A DNA stretch of 64,000 nucleotides from Weissella uvarum (GTDB lineage: Bacteria; Bacillota; Bacilli; Lactobacillales; Lactobacillaceae): the NCBI RefSeq assembly GCF_016908785.1, contig NZ_JAFBEO010000006.1, positions 35,652-99,651 on the forward strand. The letters run 5' to 3'. The translations under genes were made by a program, and so were the position numbers. How positions within the stretch are numbered: position 1 is the first letter of the stretch; the number at the start of each line of letters is the position of its first letter. The notes under the pieces were generated by a model that worked only from the letters and a program-made list of their open reading frames with translations, was not told the origin of the DNA and ran no database searches. Shown here one piece after another: positions 26,203-32,967 of the stretch.

Positions 26203-26235
26203 TTGCATAGAAATTAATTCTAGGCATGAACAATA

Positions 26236-26275
26236 GGTAGAGCTGTAACTGTCACGGTTAGGGTTCTACCTTTTT
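26236..26275 (+). terminator. Terminator or leader hairpin before the 122-residue gene
   Basis: GGTAGA (26236-26241) and TCTACC (26265-26270) close a hairpin with further internal pairing (TAAC/GTTA), followed by five T residues. It ends the tRNA-region transcript, or attenuates the gene starting at 26293. Confidence 0.7.
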
Positions 26276-26292
26276 ATATGGAGAGATGAAAA

Positions 26293-26661
26293 ATGGGAAT
26301 CAAGATATTTTTAATTGGATATATTTTAGTATTAGCAATTATGACAGCTAATATTCCAAAACTTAAAACGTCTAAACTAGACTACATTTGGATGTGTCTG
26401 GCCATGATTGGTGCGGTGATTGTAATCTTCTTAGAATGTGTACGACCAGACTGGTTGAATACACATGATTTGGTTGGGATGGTTATTATAAGCGCAATAT
26501 ATCTTGTGATCACTTGCATTCAACTCTATCGCTACAATGTGATGGAAAAGCGTGCGAATAAGCTATCGTTGATACAAGAGACGAAAGACGCATTAGAGAG
26601 CGAATTTAAAAGCATAAAGATAGATTGGCGTCCAAAGGCAAAAAGGTATGGTCGTTATTAA
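26293..26661 (+). CDS. Membrane protein with three or four spans
   Basis: A 122-residue protein with spans near 3-20, 31-50 and 61-80 and a charged C-terminal tail (MEKRANKLSLIQETKDALES, possibly coiled). GGAGAGA precedes the ATG. It opens a long plus-strand run of small membrane proteins lasting to about 31.1 kb. No family is recognised. Confidence 0.65.
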   Translation: MGIKIFLIGYILVLAIMTANIPKLKTSKLDYIWMCLAMIGAVIVIFLECVRPDWLNTHDLVGMVIISAIYLVITCIQLYRYNVMEKRANKLSLIQETKDALESEFKSIKIDWRPKAKRYGRY

Positions 26662-26704
26662 TGCATGATAATTATTTTCTATTTTGAAAAGGTGGAACAA
26701 AAAT

Positions 26705-27715
26705 ATGAATACAATCTGGATTAAAATCGGTTTAACCATTGCAGTATATGTGACACTGTCATTGCTTGTAATGGGTGCAATTATCTATTTCTTCAAAAAA
26801 GATAAAAAACATGTAAAAGTTATTACTAACCTTCAGTTCACTATTGGAGTCGTTCTATATTTAATTTTCTCTGCCTGTCCGGTCTTGTTTCTGAATTTTC
26901 AGGTTGTGTCAAATAATGTAACTATTCAGCTTAGGTATAGTTTAATTATTGATTTAATACCACTCATAATTTTGATTGTATTTGTGAAAGCTGCAAAGTA
27001 CTTTATTCCTAATTTAGAGATAGAAATACAGCCCAGTTGGGTGCTGCTAATGTTTTTTGCAATTGCATTCAGTTTACTGACGATTGATTCTGGGATGGAT
27101 ATATGGCAGCAGAAACAAAAACAGCAGTCGAACGAACAGAATGGATCAACTTTAAAAGATGTCACAAAGCTTATCAGAGTTTCAATTGAAGGTAACGAAA
27201 GTGCAGAGAAAGTTGGCACGATTCCAGGTGTCCCTGCTCATAAAGTTTGGATATATAAAACTTATCAAAGTAGGAAGTATATTGAATTGGATGATGGAAC
27301 CCTTCTTAGAAGGAACGGGGATACAACAGATAAAAATAATGTAGATGTTACAAAACAATATGAAGTTGCACCACGTAGTACATATTATGCCTACAAAGTG
27401 ACGCTTAATGGTCAATTATCGTCAAAGGATGAAAAAAGTTTGAATGGAAAAAAGTTCACAGAATCAAGAATTTTATTAGCTGATCGAAATTTTAGACCCA
27501 AGAAGTCAGCAGTTAAATCTAATACAATCGTACACGATTATAAAATTTCAGAAATTGCGTATGAGGATAGCTTATCATTCGCACGTGCTGATATAGAAAA
27601 TCATTTAATTTCAAGTGAAGGTCAGATTAAGCCAATTCATAAAGAAATCATCCCTGGTTACGATTTATATGGAACGAACAAAATCGTTGATATGAAGAGT
27701 TGGAGGGAAGATTGA
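26705..27715 (+). CDS. Membrane protein with large extracytoplasmic domain
   Basis: A 336-residue protein with four N-terminal membrane spans (about 5-30, 45-70, 85-105 and 115-135), then about 190 residues of mainly soluble sequence with alternating strands. The ATG at 26705 is chosen because AAAAGGTGG lies about nine bases upstream; a TTG 21 bases earlier overlaps that site. No known motif. As part of the membrane-protein operon it could be a surface sensor or machine part. Confidence 0.68.
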   Translation: MNTIWIKIGLTIAVYVTLSLLVMGAIIYFFKKDKKHVKVITNLQFTIGVVLYLIFSACPVLFLNFQVVSNNVTIQLRYSLIIDLIPLIILIVFVKAAKYFIPNLEIEIQPSWVLLMFFAIAFSLLTIDSGMDIWQQKQKQQSNEQNGSTLKDVTKLIRVSIEGNESAEKVGTIPGVPAHKVWIYKTYQSRKYIELDDGTLLRRNGDTTDKNNVDVTKQYEVAPRSTYYAYKVTLNGQLSSKDEKSLNGKKFTESRILLADRNFRPKKSAVKSNTIVHDYKISEIAYEDSLSFARADIENHLISSEGQIKPIHKEIIPGYDLYGTNKIVDMKSWRED

Positions 27716-27756
27716 TAATAGAAATTCTTAAAGCTTGCATTTGAAGGAGGCGTGAA

Positions 27757-28083
27757 ATGGATTTAAATTTTGAGGATTTAATTTATGCTTTATTACAACC
27801 GATGATCATTATGTGGCCCATTATTTTATATTTAGTAATATATTTCGCTTTTTTTTATCCGTCTAGGAACATATTGAGAAAATATGATGGCGCGATTGAA
27901 TCGTTGGAAAATAAAAAGATGGGTCAGGGTAATTTAGCTCTTGATAAGAAGAAACAGCAACTCAATACGTTACGCCGTAACCGTAAATTGGTGTTCTATT
28001 TCGTGGCTATTATTTCAGCGATACTTGCGTTTGTAGCTACATTCGTTATTTACAATTATGTTCATACTATCTGGGGTATATAA
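27757..28083 (+). CDS. Two-span membrane protein with central coiled coil
   Basis: A 108-residue protein with spans at about 15-33 and 78-102 flanking a charged helical segment (ESLENKKMGQGNLALDKKKQ). GGAGG precedes the ATG. The gene lies 41 bases after the previous one. No family is recognised. Confidence 0.62.
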   Translation: MDLNFEDLIYALLQPMIIMWPIILYLVIYFAFFYPSRNILRKYDGAIESLENKKMGQGNLALDKKKQQLNTLRRNRKLVFYFVAIISAILAFVATFVIYNYVHTIWGI

Positions 28084-28116
28084 CCCTGGTTATAAACCAA
28101 GAAGGAGGAGCTTGTG

Positions 28117-28584
28117 ATGGGGGTTTATTTATCGATTATTTTTGTGTTAGATGCCTGCATGATTTTATTATACGGGCCAGATAAGAGAGCCCAGGGATGG
28201 AAGAGACATCTAATTACACTTTTTATCAGCATTACTTTGTTAAGCAATGTGATTATGACGATGCTTCTATGTTTACAAAATAAACAAATTATGGGCTTGT
28301 TGATCATGGCGATGGTTTTTCAATGTTTCGCGATATTCCATACTAAAGCGTCTCAAGCTTTCGTAAAATCAAACGGCGGATTTTTTATATTGGTTACTGG
28401 ACCATTACTTGTCGTGTTATTGGCGATTCAATTGAAGATCAGGGCAGATAACGCACAGATGATTTCTGGAGGCTTACCAGTTGGATTGATTGCGTTTGGG
28501 ATTTCTTTCTTGTCTACAACTTGTGTTGCTAGTAGTTACTATGCTTTTAAAGTTGGTAGAAAAGCTAGGGATAGCGAGGAATAA
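28117..28584 (+). CDS. Multi-span membrane protein
   Basis: A 155-residue protein with about five spans (near 4-20, 27-45, 52-67, 84-104, 118-140) and a basic end (KVGRKARDSEE). AAGGAGGAG lies about nine bases before the ATG at 28117; the GTG just before it is a less likely start. Same operon. No family is recognised. Confidence 0.62.
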   Translation: MGVYLSIIFVLDACMILLYGPDKRAQGWKRHLITLFISITLLSNVIMTMLLCLQNKQIMGLLIMAMVFQCFAIFHTKASQAFVKSNGGFFILVTGPLLVVLLAIQLKIRADNAQMISGGLPVGLIAFGISFLSTTCVASSYYAFKVGRKARDSEE

Positions 28585-28611
28585 AAGGAAGGGTAATAAA
28601 TTTTATAAATG

Positions 28612-28810
28612 TTTGTATGAAGAAACTGAAGTTGTCTTGGAAGAATCTTGTTTGGTGGATATAGGAAGATTATGGACAACCTTGACTAGCTATGAATCAT
28701 ATCTGGAAGGCATTGAACAACTTTGGCTAGCAATTTTAACATTTGTTATTTTCTATAACTGTCTCTCATTCGTTTGGAGAAAGGAAAAAAGATGGGAATT
28801 TTTAATCTAA
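28612..28810 (+). CDS. Possible small single-span protein, start unclear
   Basis: The gap between two good genes holds an open frame whose product would have an acidic N-terminus, one span (LWLAILTFVIFYNCLSFVW) and a basic end. The frame also runs upstream into the previous gene. No ATG is available; a TTG near 28612 lies about 20 bases from GGAAGGG. It overlaps the start of the next gene by 19 bases. It is either a real small gene with a rare start or a remnant. Confidence 0.35.
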
Positions 28811-29091
28811 TTTTAGATGCGATACTAGGTTTATTAACGGGTTTGGATATTTATGGAATAATGGTTGCTTTGATTACATATCGTGCTTATCCCCAATATA
28901 GAGTTGTTAAAAGACACTACAAAGATAGAAATCTGCTGACTTGGTTAGCAATAATTTTGTTTGTAATTACGTATTGGATTTTCTGTATCCCTAAATCAGA
29001 TAGTTTTCAGATTAAGATAACTGTAATGATTTTAGAGATTATTGTGGTACTTCTTTTGGTTAAAGCGAATAAAATAGGTGAAAACAGATGA
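28792..29091 (+). CDS. Small three-span membrane protein
   Basis: A 99-residue protein with spans near 3-30, 51-68 and 76-92. The ATG at 28792 is chosen since GGAGAAAGG sits upstream; an in-frame TTG at 28774 overlaps that site. Its last four bases overlap the start of the solute-binding-protein gene (ATGA overlap), so the two are coupled. No family is recognised. Confidence 0.6.
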   Translation: MGIFNLILDAILGLLTGLDIYGIMVALITYRAYPQYRVVKRHYKDRNLLTWLAIILFVITYWIFCIPKSDSFQIKITVMILEIIVVLLLVKANKIGENR

Positions 29092-29885
29092 AGAAAAATA
29101 CAGTAGTACTTCTAGCGACATCCTTTGTTTTGGTGTTAGTTGGCTCAGGAGTAGTCGTCAATCAATTAAATAAAGAATCGAAAGGAAGTCGTAAGGAATT
29201 ACGTGTTGGTTTAGAAGGTACATACGCACCTTTTTCATACAAAGATAAATCTGGAAAATTAGTTGGGTATGATGTCGAAGTTGCTAACGCGGTTGCTAAG
29301 AAGATGGGATTAAAACCAGTTTTCGTGGAAACTAAATTTGACTCGTTAGCTGCAGGTTTGGATGTAGGTAAATATGATGTGGTGTATAACGATATGACTG
29401 CTACAAAGGAACGGGAGAAACATTATCGATTTGGCCGACCATATCTAAAATCTGATGCGGTGATGATTGTAAAAAAGAACTCGCCAATTAAAACAGTAAA
29501 TGACCTACAAGGAGCACGGGCTGCACAAACGACGTCATCTGCTTACGGTCAATCAGCCTTGAAATACGGTGCTGCGCTTATTAGTTCACCAGGATTTTCA
29601 GAGACGTTAGATTTAGTTGGTTCTGGTAAGGCAGATGTTACATTGAACTCGGAAGACGCATGGATCACATATCAAAAGAAGCATCAGACCAATAAGCTGA
29701 AAGCGATTCATACGAATGAATTAGAGCCTATTTTGGCACGACCAATGTTTAGCAAGAAACACAATGACAAAGAATTAGAAAAGCAAGTGTCTGATGCCCA
29801 AGTGAAACTGGCACAAGATGGTACTCTTAAGCGTTTATCCAATAAGTATTTTGGAAAAGATTTAACTCGACAAATTGGAGAATAA
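29088..29885 (+). CDS. Orphan amino-acid-type solute-binding protein (SBP_bac_3), membrane-tethered
   Basis: A 265-residue protein. An N-terminal hydrophobic segment (residues 6-24) is followed by ELRVGLEGTYAPFSYKDKSG and LVGYDVEVANAVAKKMG. Later come YDVVYNDMTATKEREKHYRF and GSGKADVTLNSEDAW, the complete family-3 periplasmic-binding pattern for polar amino acids. No lipobox Cys is present, so it is either secreted or held by an uncleaved anchor. No permease or ATPase genes accompany it; its neighbours are small membrane proteins, the one before overlapping by four bases. It may feed a chromosomal transporter or act as a ligand sensor. Fold assignment is strong, role unclear. Confidence 0.85.
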   Translation: MKKNTVVLLATSFVLVLVGSGVVVNQLNKESKGSRKELRVGLEGTYAPFSYKDKSGKLVGYDVEVANAVAKKMGLKPVFVETKFDSLAAGLDVGKYDVVYNDMTATKEREKHYRFGRPYLKSDAVMIVKKNSPIKTVNDLQGARAAQTTSSAYGQSALKYGAALISSPGFSETLDLVGSGKADVTLNSEDAWITYQKKHQTNKLKAIHTNELEPILARPMFSKKHNDKELEKQVSDAQVKLAQDGTLKRLSNKYFGKDLTRQIGE

Positions 29886-29886
29886 T

Positions 29887-30402
29887 ATGACAACTCATGA
29901 AATAGCAAAACAATTAACTAATAATGTTGATTTACGAAACATTGCATGCCTTGCTTTTATAGGGGGAATAGTCTTTATCTACGGTATATTCATAGCCATG
30001 ACAGAATGGAGATTTCATCATGTGAAATCGGACTACTTCACGCTTATTTTAAGTATATTTATGCCTCTTGTCGTCGGGGCGGGGCTGATTTTATTTTGTG
30101 TGATGACGGCAATACAAAATGTACCTATAAATGATGTGCAAGACAGAATGATAATAGTTGGAACAGGCACGGTCAGTCCTTCAGATGATGGGAAGTATTT
30201 ACGGATAAAGTCGACTGATGGATCTGGATTCAAAGTTCATGTTTCCGGAAACTTGCGAGGTGTGAAAAAGACGAAAACGATTACTAGCCTTAAAGTTAAA
30301 CCAAATGATCGATTAAAAAATATAAAAACTGATAATCGATTAATAAAGTTTAAAGCAAATGGATATGGCAAAGTACTGAAAGCGGAAATGGTAGAGAAAT
30401 GA
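29887..30402 (+). CDS. Two-span membrane protein with extracytoplasmic domain
   Basis: A 171-residue protein with spans near 20-40 and 55-78, then a basic beta-rich domain of about 90 residues (IIVGTGTVSPSDDGKYLRIK). The ATG at 29887 has GGAGAAT just upstream, overlapping the end of the solute-binding-protein gene; a TTG 12 bases earlier is less likely. It probably acts with that protein. No family is recognised. Confidence 0.6.
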   Translation: MTTHEIAKQLTNNVDLRNIACLAFIGGIVFIYGIFIAMTEWRFHHVKSDYFTLILSIFMPLVVGAGLILFCVMTAIQNVPINDVQDRMIIVGTGTVSPSDDGKYLRIKSTDGSGFKVHVSGNLRGVKKTKTITSLKVKPNDRLKNIKTDNRLIKFKANGYGKVLKAEMVEK

Positions 30403-30482
30403 CTGAGGTGTCAGATATGCAAGGCCGGGTTTTAGACATGCGGACGTAAGATGCAGCCATCCAAAAGTAATTCATTAGGATA

Positions 30483-30569
30483 TTGCTTAGAAAATGGATA
30501 TGGATAGATGTTAATGAAGAAGATTTAATGCGTGCATGGTTGCATGCTGAATTGATTGAGGAGGTTTAA
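30483..30569 (+). CDS. Possible 28-residue leader or remnant
   Basis: A TTG-initiated frame reads LLRKWIWIDVNEEDLMRAWL and ends IEEV. Its last codons form the GAGGAGG ribosome site of the FtsK-gamma gene, so its translation could gate that gene. Only a weak TAGGA precedes it. It could equally be a fragment of a lost gene. Confidence 0.25.
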   Translation: MLRKWIWIDVNEEDLMRAWLHAELIEEV

Positions 30570-30574
30570 GAATA

Positions 30575-30868
30575 ATGATTAACTTTTCAAATGCGTTTAA
30601 GGATGAATTAGCACCTAGCGTGTTTCAGTTTATGTTAGATAATGCTGTTTTTGAAGATCAACGTTGTGTTTTGACGTCTGTTCCTGAAATTATGAGACAT
30701 TTTAAAATTGGTTATAATCGTGCTTGTTGGATGGTTGAACGGCTTATGGATGAAGGTATTGTTTCAGAAATTAAAGTTGAGGATTCAATGTCATATTCTA
30801 AATATGAATTGGTTAACAAGTATCTGGTTGAAATGTTACGAGATTTTGAAAGAGTTAAGGAGAATTAA
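30575..30868 (+). CDS. Stand-alone FtsK-gamma-like winged-helix protein
   Basis: A 97-residue protein. Residues 30-65 (LTSVPEIMRHFKIGYNRACW, then MVERLMDEGIVSEI) match the gamma domain of FtsK/SpoIIIE, the winged helix that reads orienting DNA sequences and contacts XerD. The usual motor domain is absent. GAGGAGG lies well placed. It overlaps nothing but is followed after one base by the next gene's start. On a plasmid that encodes its own tyrosine recombinase (60883) it could steer recombination or transfer, or act as a repressor. Domain recognition is good; function is inference. Confidence 0.72.
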   Translation: MINFSNAFKDELAPSVFQFMLDNAVFEDQRCVLTSVPEIMRHFKIGYNRACWMVERLMDEGIVSEIKVEDSMSYSKYELVNKYLVEMLRDFERVKEN

Positions 30869-30869
30869 G

Positions 30870-31148
30870 ATGCGGAAAGTAAGTAGAGGTATGGCGCATT
30901 TGTGGGACTGGTTTGTTACGCACTTGTGGGGTTGTGTAACAGCGTTGCTAGTTATTTTAAATATCATCATGTTCAATGATGTTTTATACAATGCGGGATG
31001 GATAGGAAATATACTAGTTGGTTTTACACTCGGTATTTTTGTTGTGTTGGGAAATCTAGTAGATCGGTACTCTACTAAAATTGTAAATTTGGAAAAATAT
31101 ATTGATGTGATCAAACGTGATGTTCTTGATATAAAACATTGTTTATGA
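30870..31148 (+). CDS. Small two-span membrane protein with C-terminal helix
   Basis: A 92-residue protein starting MRKVSRGMAHLWDW, with spans at about 19-37 and 45-65 and a charged helical tail. AAGGAG lies at the end of the preceding gene, and the ATG overlaps the region right after its stop, so the two are coupled. No family is recognised. A longer frame starting inside the previous gene is not needed. Confidence 0.6.
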   Translation: MRKVSRGMAHLWDWFVTHLWGCVTALLVILNIIMFNDVLYNAGWIGNILVGFTLGIFVVLGNLVDRYSTKIVNLEKYIDVIKRDVLDIKHCL

Positions 31149-31230
31149 ACTGATTAATTATAATGTGTTTATTTAAAAGTATTGAAACTATTTATGAAGT
31201 GTCTGATATAGATGGGGGTTGAATTTAACT

Positions 31231-31593
31231 ATGGAAAAGAAACTAAAATTCAGGATTTGGTTGGAGAGAGAAGGCGAAAAACCTAAAGCTTGGTACAATA
31301 CGGAAGATGATGCCACAGCATTCGTATTTGATGACGATGATAAACTTTGGATTTATGAAGAGTATACTGGATTGCAAGATATTAATAATGAGCCTATCTT
31401 TGAAGGCGATATTGTAGTAGTTGACTCTGAAAATTCAAATCACGTACATGAAAATTGCGTGATTCAAGGGAATGGAGAAATATTCGTTGTATATATCCCT
31501 AGTGTTGGACAAAGAATTCCATTAGAGGGACAAGGGATGGGCGATTTTAAAATCGTGGGCAATATCAATGAAAATCCAGAAATGCTGGACTAA
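31231..31593 (+). CDS. YopX-family protein
   Basis: A 120-residue acidic protein. YEEYTGLQDINNEPIFEGDI is the signature of the YopX family, common in phages and mobile elements of Gram-positives; molecular role unknown. The ATG at 31231 is chosen over a TTG at 31219, with GGGGG about 12 bases upstream. It begins a short accessory stretch of very small genes. Confidence 0.82.
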   Translation: MEKKLKFRIWLEREGEKPKAWYNTEDDATAFVFDDDDKLWIYEEYTGLQDINNEPIFEGDIVVVDSENSNHVHENCVIQGNGEIFVVYIPSVGQRIPLEGQGMGDFKIVGNINENPEMLD

Positions 31594-31620
31594 GGATAAA
31601 TATTAATAAGGAGTGGAAAG

Positions 31621-31779
31621 ATGGGCTTAAAGAGCTTTTTAAAACGCTTTACAACGGGAGATAGAGTAAATTCAATGTTGGCCAAGGACAATCAAAATTT
31701 GCTAAATGAGATTAATGAACCACATCCGGGGATGCAAAAGATTGGCCCATTTACAAAGCTAGAGGATAAGATGCATTAA
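31621..31779 (+). CDS. 52-residue unknown protein
   Basis: Starts MGLKSFLKRFTTGDRVNSML and is soluble, with an amphipathic basic N-terminal helix. AAGGAG lies eight bases before the ATG. No family is recognised. Confidence 0.55.
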   Translation: MGLKSFLKRFTTGDRVNSMLAKDNQNLLNEINEPHPGMQKIGPFTKLEDKMH

Positions 31780-31825
31780 CATATTGATAATCAGAGCTGT
31801 ATGAACAAGAGGAGAAGGTGGGAGT

Positions 31826-32031
31826 ATGAGTGAATCACCGGTTAACTTTATTGATTTAAGTGATGTCGAAGAGGTAGGGATTTGGAACTTGAAGGTTTAA
31901 AAAACAGACTGTCGAAATTGGTAGAATTGACTTTTCTAGGTGTTCTCATATGGTCTTTTCATAAATGCTTGGAACTAGATGATCTAGGTATTAAGATACA
32001 AAACCAGAGTGACACACGTTCAAACAGATAA
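31826..32031 (+). pseudogene. Small membrane protein gene split by an apparent one-base frameshift
   Basis: An ATG at 31826, with GGTGGGAG upstream, opens MSESPVNFIDLSDVEE and then stops at 31900. From 31882 another frame continues with LELEGLKNRLSKLVELTFLG and stops at 32031, with one hydrophobic segment. Adding one base at the GGG run around 31877-31879 would join the two into a plausible 67-68-residue acidic-then-membrane protein. It may be a broken gene, a sequencing error, or two coupled frames (the second from TTG at 31882). Confidence 0.45.
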
Positions 32032-32054
32032 TAAATCCCAATAATAGAATCACC

Positions 32055-32093
32055 GATAATCAAATCTCTAAATGAGGTTTGGTTATTTTTTTT
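32055..32093 (+). terminator. Terminator of the 26-32 kb operon
   Basis: A 14-pair stem (three G-T pairs), GATAATCAAATCTC with GAGGTTTGGTTATT, has a short loop and eight T residues after it. Confidence 0.85.
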
Positions 32094-32107
32094 GTTTAGA
32101 TACACAC

Positions 32108-32143
32108 AAACCCCCTCAGCGTTCAGTTAACGTGAGGGGGTTT
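32108..32143. terminator. Strong GC-rich hairpin
   Basis: AAACCCCCTCA and TGAGGGGGTTT pair fully, with additional CGTT/AACG inside. No T-run follows on the plus strand. It may block read-through from either side. Confidence 0.65.
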
Positions 32144-32193
32144 GCGGGCATATGTGGAATATGTTAATGCGGGGTGGGAATACCCCCTAATGA

Positions 32194-32274
32194 TTATTTT
32201 ATCATTCTGGTAGCAAATACTCCAATTATAGAAATAATTAGAAATAATTCAAAACATGCAAAAATAAAGCACAT
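32194..32274 (-). CDS. 26-residue hydrophobic peptide, possible type I toxin
   Basis: MCFIFACFELFLIISIIG and then VFATRMIK form a membrane helix with a basic end, the build of small type I toxins. AGGGATGG is about nine bases upstream of the ATG, and a GGGG...CCCC hairpin (around 32171-32188) follows the stop. It lies opposite the start of plus-strand small frames. Composition is suggestive only. Confidence 0.35.
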   Translation of the reverse strand: MCFIFACFELFLIISIIGVFATRMIK

Positions 32275-32292
32275 CAAATTTAAGCCATCCCT

Positions 32293-32585
32293 TTGATTGA
32301 AAAAATAGCTGGTAGTATTCCTACAAAATATAGTGTGAATCAGCTTCAAAAAGAGTATATTATTGCTTATTTAGAGCGCCATTACGGTGGGGATGGAACA
32401 ACTGGCACATACTTTTACTCAATTAGAAGAACTGGTAAAAAATTTCTTTCAATCGCAAAAAGACAATTGTATTGATGGGAAAACCTTTCGTAAAGCAGAT
32501 TGAGAATATCTTGGGGAAGGAAAAACATCACTACTCATATTGCTATACTCATAATCCAGATAAAAAGGTTGCAGAGAATCAATGA
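32293..32585 (+). CDS. Two short overlapping frames, unknown
   Basis: A TTG-started frame (32293-32475, 60 residues, containing YSVNQLQKEYIIAYLERHYG) ends in a TGATG overlap with a 36-residue frame (32475-32585, MGKPFVKQIENILGKE). The stop-start overlap suggests coupling, or a single older gene broken by a frameshift. No ribosome site is clear. Likely remnants. Confidence 0.28.
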
Positions 32586-32967
32586 GTATCTGAGTTAAAA
32601 AGTAGAAAGCAAGGAGGGGGGGCTTGTTTTGAGTGATAAGTAGATCAGTAAATTATTGGATCTGTCCATCTGGACCGAGTTTTTTTGTACCAAAAACACA
32701 GTTGTTACGTCAACGCAAAAATCATACTTCCACCATGGAAAGGCTAATGTGACATAACGGTGGCCTAAACGACCATCGCAAAGCCATTTTACAGAATTAT
32801 ATAGAAACATTGAAAAGCGCCAAAAGGCGCTTTTTTTGTTTTAAACACAAGGATTTAAAACATCTATATAATTTGTTTTGAAAGGTTGATGAAGGAGGTT
32901 TTGTTGGAATGCGATCCATACGGTTATTAAAACAATCATCTTAATTGCAAGTGGGAGTAAGGAAAAT
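32586..32967. other. Spacer with decayed coding traces
   Basis: AGGAGGGGGGG at about 32613 is not followed by a usable gene. A plus-strand frame around 32655-32830 keeps protein-like sequence (SYFHHGKANVT, stop, then RWPKRPSQSHFTELYRNIEK) interrupted by a TAA, suggesting an old gene end. A terminator (32812-32838) closes it. The region upstream of the lysozyme gene must hold its promoter. Confidence 0.4.
32812..32838 (+). terminator. Terminator hairpin
   Basis: AAGCGCC and GGCGCTT form a seven-pair stem with a four-base AAAA loop, followed by seven T residues. Confidence 0.88.

Noticed and set aside
30708..31148. 146-codon frame starting inside the FtsK-gamma gene
   Set aside because: The downstream ATG at 30870 has a proper AAGGAG; the upstream part is the out-of-frame shadow of the winged-helix gene.
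32595..32810. 71-codon minus-strand frame, considered as a transposase remnant
   Set aside because: No transposase motif, no inverted repeats and no target duplications were found; probably chance or very old decay.
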